The notes under the pieces: generated by a model
What the model saw: only the letters and a program-made list of their open reading frames with translations
Told to the model about the DNA's origin: nothing
Database searches by the model: none
In this document: in pieces, positions 1 to 5,269 of the stretch
How positions within the stretch are numbered: the stretch's first letter is position 1
How the letters are laid out: each line of letters begins with the position of its first letter
NCBI GenBank assembly: GCA_003695455.1
Contig: RFJF01000566.1
Coordinates: 1-5,369, forward strand
DNA: 5,369 nt
Source of the DNA: Chloroflexota bacterium
GTDB taxonomy: Bacteria; Chloroflexota; Anaerolineae; 4572-78; J111
Direction of reading: 5' to 3'
Position numbers and translations under genes: made by a program

Positions 1-1
1 C

Positions 2-904
2 AAAGAGGGACTGCTCAGGGTTTCATTTTTTCAAACCCGCCACCTTGAAAGGCCAGACCTCAAAACCCAGTTTGGCCGCAAAGCCGCCGCCTGCGGCATG
101 GTGTTCAAGGGGACAGATTGGCGCGCCGTTTACAGCGGCGATCTGGCCTCGCCGCAGGAACTGAGCGTACCGGCCAAAGGCTGCGACCTGCTCATCCACG
201 AAATGGCCCACACCTCGCCGGAAGCCGTGGCCGAGTTTGCCACATCCGCCAAAATACCGCACGTGCTCATCACCCACATTGGCGCCGGGTTTGACCAGTC
301 GCCCGGCAAAATTGCCGATGTTTTCAGCAAATATTACAGCGGCGATTTGATTGTGGCCGAAGACGGCACGCGGGTTCAATTATCCAAAATTCGCAAAAAT
401 AAAACCATTCTGGCGCAGCCCGAGCCGGTATCGCCGGTAAAAATTTCTGCCGATCACCGGCAGGCAGCGGCGCTGTCGGCAGTGTTTCTAAACACGTTGC
501 AGCAAGATTTTTTCCTGCCCTCCGGCACAGCCGGCCAGATTTTGCAGGCCGCTGAATCGCTGCTGCAACCGGTACTGGCCGCCAAAACCGTTCAGCCGGG
601 GCAGGTGCGCATTACGCTGAACCGGCTGGATTCGCCGTCCGGCGCAGAAAACGGCAAAATTGACGTAACGCTGACACTGGACGCCGGCAGCCAGGATACG
701 GCTATTAAATCGCAGGGCGGCCCCACGGCCCTGCGCCGCAAGCGCATTATCCGGCTCTACCACGAAGCCCAACAACAGGGCGGCGTACTCACACAAGAGG
801 ATTTGGCCCGGCTGCTCAACGCATCGGTGCGCACCATCCGGCGTGACCTGACTGCGCTCAGCGCGGCCGGTTATCCGGTAAAAACGCTGGGCCAAATGAA
901 GTAA
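2..904 (+). CDS. 5'-partial MBL-fold hydrolase fused to a DUF1670-like HTH segment
   Basis: The frame is open from the left edge of the window, so the true start is missing; the ATG at 98 is internal. Numbering the 300 visible residues from position 2, residues 1-127 look like the C-terminal half of a metallo-beta-lactamase-fold (RNase Z-like) hydrolase. They include a TRH motif (His14), the metal-bridging Asp47 in YSGD, the strand CDLLIHE, and the late metal-ligand His92 in LITHIG. The N-terminal HxHxDH motif would lie outside the window. After a linker, residues about 146-300 resemble DUF1670 proteins as I remember them: a PGQVRI strand, an LRRKRIIRLYHEA helix (244-256), then a DeoR-like helix-turn-helix (264-290, LTQEDLARLL...TIRRDL). 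The protein ends just after this HTH, where DUF1670 proteins usually continue. The hydrolase substrate cannot be told. A DNA-binding or DNA-linked role is inference. The next gene starts 33 bp downstream, suggesting an operon. Confidence 0.75.
   Translation, partial: KEGLLRVSFFQTRHLERPDLKTQFGRKAAACGMVFKGTDWRAVYSGDLASPQELSVPAKGCDLLIHEMAHTSPEAVAEFATSAKIPHVLITHIGAGFDQSPGKIADVFSKYYSGDLIVAEDGTRVQLSKIRKNKTILAQPEPVSPVKISADHRQAAALSAVFLNTLQQDFFLPSGTAGQILQAAESLLQPVLAAKTVQPGQVRITLNRLDSPSGAENGKIDVTLTLDAGSQDTAIKSQGGPTALRRKRIIRLYHEAQQQGGVLTQEDLARLLNASVRTIRRDLTALSAAGYPVKTLGQMK
791..871 (+). other. Helix-turn-helix segment at the C-terminus of the hydrolase fusion
   Basis: This stretch encodes TQEDLARLLNASVRTIRRDL followed by TALSAAGY. 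That is the pattern of a DeoR/DUF1670-type winged HTH: a first helix starting with TQEDLA, a turn at LNAS, and a recognition helix with TIRRDL. It lies within the last 40 residues of the protein. The motif is read directly from the translation; DNA binding is inferred. Confidence 0.6.
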
Positions 905-926
905 AACCACATCACTTTTTGCAACC

Positions 927-930
927 AGGA
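927..930 (+). promoter_or_regulatory. Ribosome binding site for the zinc-ribbon gene
   Basis: AGGA lies 7 nt before the ATG at 938, a normal Shine-Dalgarno spacing, and supports that start. No convincing -35/-10 pair is visible in the 33-bp gap, which fits transcription from upstream. Confidence 0.6.
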
Positions 931-937
931 AATTCTC

Positions 938-2092
938 ATGGCAAAAAAATCTCTGGGTTACACCGAACTGGAATGGACCTGCCCCAACTGTGATACCCGA
1001 AATCCGGGGGCCAAAAAAATCTGTCTGAGTTGTGGCTCACCCCAGCCGGACAACGTTGAGTTTCACCAGCCGGCGCAGGAAACGCTAATAACCGATGAAA
1101 AGAAGCTGGCCGAAGCCAAAGCCGGGCCGGATGTTCACTGTCACTACTGCGGCTCACGCAATTCGGCCACGGCCAAAACCTGCTCACAGTGCGGCGCTGA
1201 TTTATCGGAGGGAGAGAAGCGCAAAGCGGGCAAAGTGCTGGGCGCTCATCGCGATAAAGCCGCGCCCCCCATTACCTGCCCCAGTTGCGGTGCGGCCAAC
1301 GCCCCCGATGCGCCCAAATGCGTACAGTGCGGGGCCAGCCTGGTTTCACCCAGGCCGGCGGCAGCCCCGGGACCAGCAGCCCCGCCGCCGGCCCCGGCAT
1401 CTTCTGCCAAATCCAAACACAAGTCGCATCGCCGCCCAACACCCCAATCCAAAACATCGGGCGGGATGAGTACCACCGGCAAAATTGTACTGGTGGGGCT
1501 AACCCTGCTGATGTGCGCCATACTGGCCGGCGTCGTCATGCTGCTCACCCGCACCAGCGATGTAACAGCTACTGCCGCCGGCGTAACGTGGACCCGCAGC
1601 ATCATCATTGAGCAGTTGCAGCCGGTCACCCGGCAGGGCTGGCGCGACGAAATTCCGATGGGCGCGGTTCGGGGTGAATGCACCCAAAAACTGCGCCGCG
1701 AGCAGGACCAACCGGCAGCCAACGCGGTAGAAGTGTGCGGCACGCCCTACACGGTTGACACCGGCAGTGGTTTTGGGCAAGTTGTGCAGGATTGCAAATA
1801 TCAGGTTTACGATGACTTTTGCCAGTACACCAGCCAGGAGTGGCAGCGGGTAAACGAGCTCACCCGGCAGGGCGATGGCGGCATGGCCCTGCAGTGGCCT
1901 GCGCTCTCGCTGGCAGAAAACCAGCGCGAAGCCGGCCGCAGCGAGACATTTTTGTGTACATTTAACACAGAAAGCGGCATCAAAAATTACGCGGGCGGCC
2001 CCGATATGCTGGAATGGTGCCAGCCCGGCAGCCGCTGGATTCTGAAAGTGAACGGGCTGGGCGGCATCACAGATGTTCAGCCGGCCCGCTAA
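938..2092 (+). CDS. Triple zinc-ribbon single-pass membrane protein
   Basis: A 384-aa protein. The N-terminal part carries three zinc ribbons with the same C-x2-C-x10-C-x2-C spacing: Cys15/18/29/32, Cys68/71/82/85 and Cys114/117/128/131. Each has an Asn four residues after the second Cys (22, 75, 121), and the first has Trp13 two residues before Cys15, so it fits the RanBP2-type finger consensus exactly. A Pro/Ala-rich linker (about 137-155) and a basic stretch (159-172, KSKHKSHRR) precede one hydrophobic helix at about 182-203. This predicts ribbons in the cytoplasm and the C-terminus outside. The outer part (about 215-384) has six Cys (248, 267, 286, 295, 340, 361), possibly disulfide-forming, and I do not recognise it as a named domain. 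It could be a sensor or scaffold that links cytoplasmic protein or RNA contacts to the envelope, but function is unknown. AGGA precedes the ATG; the gene ends 2 bp before a terminator hairpin. Confidence 0.88.
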   Translation: MAKKSLGYTELEWTCPNCDTRNPGAKKICLSCGSPQPDNVEFHQPAQETLITDEKKLAEAKAGPDVHCHYCGSRNSATAKTCSQCGADLSEGEKRKAGKVLGAHRDKAAPPITCPSCGAANAPDAPKCVQCGASLVSPRPAAAPGPAAPPPAPASSAKSKHKSHRRPTPQSKTSGGMSTTGKIVLVGLTLLMCAILAGVVMLLTRTSDVTATAAGVTWTRSIIIEQLQPVTRQGWRDEIPMGAVRGECTQKLRREQDQPAANAVEVCGTPYTVDTGSGFGQVVQDCKYQVYDDFCQYTSQEWQRVNELTRQGDGGMALQWPALSLAENQREAGRSETFLCTFNTESGIKNYAGGPDMLEWCQPGSRWILKVNGLGGITDVQPAR

Positions 2093-2094
2093 AT

Positions 2095-2131
2095 AAAACA
2101 GCCCTGCCGCACCACACGACAGGGCTGTTTT
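2095..2131. terminator. Bidirectional rho-independent terminator between convergent genes
   Basis: Two perfect 12-nt arms, AAAACAGCCCTG (2095-2106) and CAGGGCTGTTTT (2120-2131), enclose a 13-nt loop. On the plus strand the stem runs into TTTT then AATTTT; on the minus strand the other arm ends in TTTT then ATTTAG. It begins 2 bp after the stop of the zinc-ribbon gene and lies 26 bp past the stop of the L,D-transpeptidase gene, so it can end both transcripts. A separate small hairpin (GTGGG-CTA-CCCAC, 2142-2154) lies between it and the transpeptidase stop and may be chance. Confidence 0.85.
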
Positions 2132-2157
2132 AATTTTCTATGTGGGCTACCCACCTG

Positions 2158-3666
2158 CTACCCTCCGTCCGGCGACCAGCCGGCCAGACTGGGCACAATT
2201 TTCACTTTTGTGCCAACCTCCGTCCAATTGTACAGGGTTTTGGCGTCTTCATCACCCAAAATTACACACCCGTACGATACCCGCTGCCCCAAATAGCCAT
2301 CCCACAATTTGTAACCGGTGTGCTTGACCGTGGGCAACGAATGAATACCGTTTTGCAACGGCCCGGCCCAGTAAATTCCCATCCAGTACGGCATATCCAA
2401 ATTCCAGGTGCTGGCGTACGCTAAATCGATTTTGTTGAGAATTTCAAAATCGCCGGTGGCGGTATCACGGCCCGGTTCTCCGGTAGAAACCACAAAGTCA
2501 AACACCTGCTTGTCGCCTTCAAACACCAGCATCCGCTGCTCGGCAATGCCGACCACAATCAACCGGTTGGCAGCAGACACCGCGGCCGTTGGCTCAAGGG
2601 GCGTACCGGGCGCCATGGCAAATTCAACATCGGCCAGCAGACGGCGCGGAGCATCCAAATCGGGCCGCAACGCCGATGCCGCCTCAAATGCAGCCCTGGC
2701 CCCAGTCAGCCGGCCCGCAGCCTGCTCGGCCAGCCCATGATTGTAGTGGGCGCTGTACAACAAATCTGCTACATTAAAGTAGGTTGCATCTTCTGCCTGC
2801 GCCTGCTCAAACTGAGCAATGGCCTGCGCCCACTCGCCGGCCTGGTAGTGCGCCGCGCCGCGCAGGTAGGCCGCGGCCAGTTCCGCCTCGCGGCGGGCCT
2901 GCGGGTGCGCCGGTGCCAGCGCCAGCGCCTGCTCAAAATTGACTTTTGCCTGCTCAACAAATCCCCGGCGGCGCAGGTCAACGCCGTTATTCAGGTATGC
3001 CTCGGCCAGTTGGGCCTCAAGTTCCGGGTCCTCTGGTCTGCTCGCAACCAGTTGTTCCAAAATCGAAATCGCCACCGGCCAGTTGTGGGTGTTTGTGGCC
3101 GTGTCCAGTTCGGCGTGCAGCAGGCTTGATGGTTCAACCTGCGGGGCGGGCGCGGCAGCTCGATGTTGCGTGGCGCCGCTCACCTCCCGAATCAACCCAA
3201 AAAAGAGAATCAGCAGCCCAATGATGACCGCCAGCACAGCCAACCCAAACGCAAACGCATTGATTGAACTAAACAGTCGCCGCGATACCGGACGTTCGGG
3301 AGCAGGAGGCGGTGGCGGCGGTTTAACAGAAGGCGCGGGTTTGGGCGGGGGCGGAGTTTCAGAAACCGGGCTTTGGCGGGTAACGGCCTGCCCGGAAAAC
3401 CGATGAATTACCCACTGTTCGGCCTTTTTCAGGCTGGGGTGGTTGGGGTTGATTTGTTTGGCCTGCACCAGTGCGGCCTCGGCTTCGGCCCGGTCGCTTG
3501 TTACACCCGATAACCACAACCACGCTGCCTGATTGAGCGGCTGGGCGGCTACAACCTGCCGCAGCATCTCGGCGGCGGCAGGCTTTTTGCCGGCGCGGGC
3601 CAGCGCAATGGCGCGCTCCAATGTAATTTGTGGCGGTGACGGATGGGTGGTGTCTTGCGGTGTCAT
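2158..3666 (-). CDS. Membrane-anchored TPR / L,D-transpeptidase (YkuD) protein
   Basis: A 502-aa protein. Residues about 14-85 form a TPR-like helical repeat region on the cytoplasmic side (AIALARAGK...AAWLWLSG...INPNHP). A Pro-rich linker (104-126) and basic RPVSRR precede one membrane helix at about 136-158, giving an N-in, C-out topology. Residues about 184-350 hold further TPR units outside the membrane. Residues about 367-490 are a YkuD L,D-transpeptidase domain, with Gly440-Ile-His442 and the nucleophile Cys467 in SYGC, followed by LYNW...GTKVKI. The family cleaves and cross-links peptidoglycan stem peptides through the catalytic Cys and is usually insensitive to most penicillins. Here the usual SHGC His is Tyr465, a substitution I believe also occurs in active homologues. 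The TPRs probably dock envelope partners (inference). The start is ATG at 3666 with a weak GAG 5 nt upstream. An IS66 element begins 17 bp upstream, so its native promoter is probably lost. Confidence 0.9.
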   Translation of the reverse strand: MTPQDTTHPSPPQITLERAIALARAGKKPAAAEMLRQVVAAQPLNQAAWLWLSGVTSDRAEAEAALVQAKQINPNHPSLKKAEQWVIHRFSGQAVTRQSPVSETPPPPKPAPSVKPPPPPPAPERPVSRRLFSSINAFAFGLAVLAVIIGLLILFFGLIREVSGATQHRAAAPAPQVEPSSLLHAELDTATNTHNWPVAISILEQLVASRPEDPELEAQLAEAYLNNGVDLRRRGFVEQAKVNFEQALALAPAHPQARREAELAAAYLRGAAHYQAGEWAQAIAQFEQAQAEDATYFNVADLLYSAHYNHGLAEQAAGRLTGARAAFEAASALRPDLDAPRRLLADVEFAMAPGTPLEPTAAVSAANRLIVVGIAEQRMLVFEGDKQVFDFVVSTGEPGRDTATGDFEILNKIDLAYASTWNLDMPYWMGIYWAGPLQNGIHSLPTVKHTGYKLWDGYLGQRVSYGCVILGDEDAKTLYNWTEVGTKVKIVPSLAGWSPDGG

Positions 3667-3683
3667 CTTTACTCAAAATTTAA

Positions 3684-3698
3684 GTATTTGTTTACCGG
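3684..3698 (+). repeat. Left terminal inverted repeat of the IS66 element
   Basis: GTATTTGTTTACCGG here is the exact reverse complement of 5255-5269. Matching stops at once on either side, so the repeat is sharply bounded. The outermost base is taken as the IS end. Confidence 0.8.
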
Positions 3699-3735
3699 AT
3701 AAATTACCCCTAATAATACCACCAAAGGGAAGAAA

Positions 3736-3764
3736 AATCTATGCCGAAAAAAGGCTATTGCCAA
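3736..3764 (-). promoter_or_regulatory. Candidate outward promoter in the IS left end, facing the L,D-transpeptidase gene
   Basis: On the minus strand TTGGCA (3764-3759; 5 of 6 to the sigma-70 -35 box) is followed after exactly 17 nt by TAGATT (3741-3736; 4 of 6 to the -10 box). It would transcribe out of the IS into the gene starting at 3666, about 70 nt downstream of the -10. This is consensus matching only, in an AT-rich stretch where chance matches occur. Confidence 0.35.
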
Positions 3765-3824
3765 GGATGGTCAAATTCAGTAAACTGGCTGTATGACCAA
3801 AGCAGAACTGATAGCCGAAAATAA
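3741..3824 (+). CDS. Possible 27-codon leader ORF overlapping the transposase start
   Basis: ATG at 3741 is preceded by AAGGGA (3725-3730, 10 nt away), a better ribosome site than any before the transposase itself. It encodes MPKKGYCQGWSNSVNWLYDQ plus seven more residues, stopping at TAA 3822-3824, inside the transposase gene in another frame. Codons 3-4 are an A6 run (AAAAAAG). If translated, it could control ribosome delivery to the transposase start at 3793. No similarity to a known peptide is recognised, and it may be chance. Confidence 0.25.
   Translation: MPKKGYCQGWSNSVNWLYDQSRTDSRK
3758..3786 (+). promoter_or_regulatory. Candidate transposase promoter
   Basis: TTGCCA (3758-3763, 5 of 6 to -35) and TAAACT (3781-3786, 4 of 6 to -10) are 17 nt apart. 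Transcription would start at or next to the transposase ATG at 3793, implying a leaderless or nearly leaderless mRNA, in keeping with the absence of a Shine-Dalgarno there. Its -35 box overlaps that of the outward minus-strand candidate. Confidence 0.3.
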
Positions 3825-5226
3825 AAAGCTCAAAGCCCGCCTTGTTGAATTAGAGGCAAAAGTGGATGAGTTGCAGGACAAGTTGAAAGCAGCGTTAGCC
3901 CAACTGGAAGCCAAAGGCCGGGCAGGCAAACGGCAGGCAGCACCTTTCTCCAAAGGGAAGAAGAAAGAGAAGCCCCAACGACCAGGGCGCAAAAAAGGGC
4001 ACAAGCCGGCCCACCGGGCCAAACCGGACAAAATAAACCGGGTGTTGGACGCCCCGCTGAAACAAAGTGCCTGCCTGTATTGTGGCGGCCCCTTATCCGA
4101 ACCCCGGATAGAACAACAATACGAGATAGATATTCCGCCGGTTGAGCCGGTGGTGACCCAATTCAACGTTGAGGTGGCCCACTGTACCCGGTGTGGGCGG
4201 CAAGCTCAGGGCCGTCACCCGGAACAAACCTCTGCGGGATTGGGGCCAGCAGCCATTCATTTTGGGCCACGGGTGTTGGGCCTGACCACCGAAATGAAAC
4301 ACGCTCTGGGTGTGCCATATCGCAAAGTTTGTTGGGTTCTGGCCCAGGCTTTTGGTTTTTCGGCCTCGCCAGGGGGCCTGTCCCGGGCCGGACAACGGCT
4401 GGCTGACAAAGCTGACCCGACCTATGAGCAGTTGATGTTCAGTCTGCGCCAACAAGCGGTGGTCTGTGCCGATGAAACCGGCTGGAAAATTGATGGCGAC
4501 CGGGCCTGGTTATGGGTTTTTACCTCTGAGCAGGTGACGCTGTACACCATTGACCCCCGGCGAGCAGGCGAGGTAGCCGAACGTATTCTGGGCCGTGATT
4601 TTGAGGGGGTGCTGAGTTGTGATTGTCTGTTGAGTTACAATCCGCTGCCTTATCAACAACAGAAATGTTTGGCTCACTTGCTCCGCCGGTGTGCTGATAT
4701 AGCTGACCAACCCCGGCCTGATGAGGCCCTCCGTCTTAGCCGGCAGGTGGCCCGCCTGCTACGGGCCGCCATCAAACTCAAACAACAAAAACAACATCAT
4801 CCCCCCTGGCTCTATCACCAGGCCTGTTCTCGTCTGGAACAGGCAATGGACCGGCTGTTGGAACAGGCTCCTGACCCTGACGTAGATGATGCGGCTCGCC
4901 GCCTGGTTAAACTGCTGCGCAAACAGCGTCACCGTCTGTTCACTTTTTTATACAATGACCCGGTTCAACCCACCAATAATGCGGCCGAACGGGCCATTCG
5001 TCCGGCGGTTATTGTTCGCAAAACATCCGGGGGGAATCGTAGTAACGCCGGAGCTAAAACCCACGCCATTATCACCTCCCTGTGGCAAACCTGCCAGCAG
5101 CAAGGGCTTGATTTCCAGTCCGTTGTCACTGAATTACTGCGCCAGCCTGCCCCCCAGGCCATTTCTTTACTCTCCCCTGACCCAACCCCTGCCCCTTCCA
5201 GGGCCTCCATTTGTCCCTCTGGCTAA
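3793..5226 (+). CDS. tnpC: IS66-family transposase (TnpC-type DDE)
   Basis: A 477-aa, apparently full-length IS66 transposase, which cuts and joins the element's ends by DDE chemistry. In order it shows an N-terminal coiled coil (about 3-42), a basic Lys/Arg-rich stretch (41-80), and an IS66 zinc-finger region with Cys94/97 and Cys131/134. The DDE domain follows, with Asp227 in CADETGW, Asp277 in LSCDCLLSYN followed by KCLAHLLRR, and Glu399 in TNNAAERAIRP. The signature RKTSGGNRS comes after Glu399. The ATG at 3793 is the only reasonable start: an in-frame TAA lies at 3781-3783, and the coiled coil begins directly afterwards. No Shine-Dalgarno is correctly placed; the ATG overlaps the TGA of an upstream frame as ATGA, so translation could be coupled or leaderless. 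The tail after about residue 456 is Pro/Ser-rich. There is no frameshift or internal stop. Confidence 0.95.
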   Translation: MTKAELIAENKKLKARLVELEAKVDELQDKLKAALAQLEAKGRAGKRQAAPFSKGKKKEKPQRPGRKKGHKPAHRAKPDKINRVLDAPLKQSACLYCGGPLSEPRIEQQYEIDIPPVEPVVTQFNVEVAHCTRCGRQAQGRHPEQTSAGLGPAAIHFGPRVLGLTTEMKHALGVPYRKVCWVLAQAFGFSASPGGLSRAGQRLADKADPTYEQLMFSLRQQAVVCADETGWKIDGDRAWLWVFTSEQVTLYTIDPRRAGEVAERILGRDFEGVLSCDCLLSYNPLPYQQQKCLAHLLRRCADIADQPRPDEALRLSRQVARLLRAAIKLKQQKQHHPPWLYHQACSRLEQAMDRLLEQAPDPDVDDAARRLVKLLRKQRHRLFTFLYNDPVQPTNNAAERAIRPAVIVRKTSGGNRSNAGAKTHAIITSLWQTCQQQGLDFQSVVTELLRQPAPQAISLLSPDPTPAPSRASICPSG

Positions 5227-5254
5227 CGCCTATTCTAACCCGCACCTCTAAAAC

Positions 5255-5269
5255 CCGGTAAACAAATAC
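5255..5269 (-). repeat. Right terminal inverted repeat of the IS66 element
   Basis: CCGGTAAACAAATAC is the exact reverse complement of the left repeat at 3684-3698. It begins 28 bp after the transposase stop codon. Confidence 0.8.

Larger units (their letters stand above)
3684..5269 (+). mobile_element. IS66-family insertion sequence, single-transposase (ISBst12-like) type
   Basis: A 1586-bp element defined by a perfect 15-bp inverted repeat at 3684-3698 and 5255-5269 around one intact IS66-type transposase gene. No tnpA/tnpB accessory genes are present, which matches the ISBst12 subgroup in gene content and in length. IS66 elements normally leave 8-bp target duplications. The flanks here are AAATTTAA (3676-3683) and CTTCCGTT (5270-5277), which do not match, so the flanks may have been rearranged after insertion or the ends may differ from my assignment. 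Both ends and the transposase look intact, so the element could be active. Confidence 0.85.

Noticed and set aside
23..379. Minus-strand open frame of 118 codons opposite the hydrolase.
   Set aside because: It lies opposite a frame with clear MBL motifs in GC-rich DNA and has no recognisable family, so it is a shadow.
1246..1743. Minus-strand open frame of 165 codons within the zinc-ribbon gene.
   Set aside because: It is antisense to three well-spaced zinc ribbons and a membrane helix, with no family features of its own.
2142..2154. Small perfect hairpin GTGGG-CTA-CCCAC after the transpeptidase stop.
   Set aside because: A 5-bp stem with no U-tract; a strong terminator lies next to it, so no separate role is supported.
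2939..3406. Plus-strand open frame of 155 codons opposite the L,D-transpeptidase.
   Set aside because: It is a Gly/Ser-rich shadow of the TPR and Pro-rich coding region, with no ribosome site or domain.
4886..5251. Plus-strand open frame of 121 codons overlapping the transposase 3' end.
   Set aside because: It overlaps the conserved Glu399 region of the transposase in another frame and is Pro-rich without motifs.
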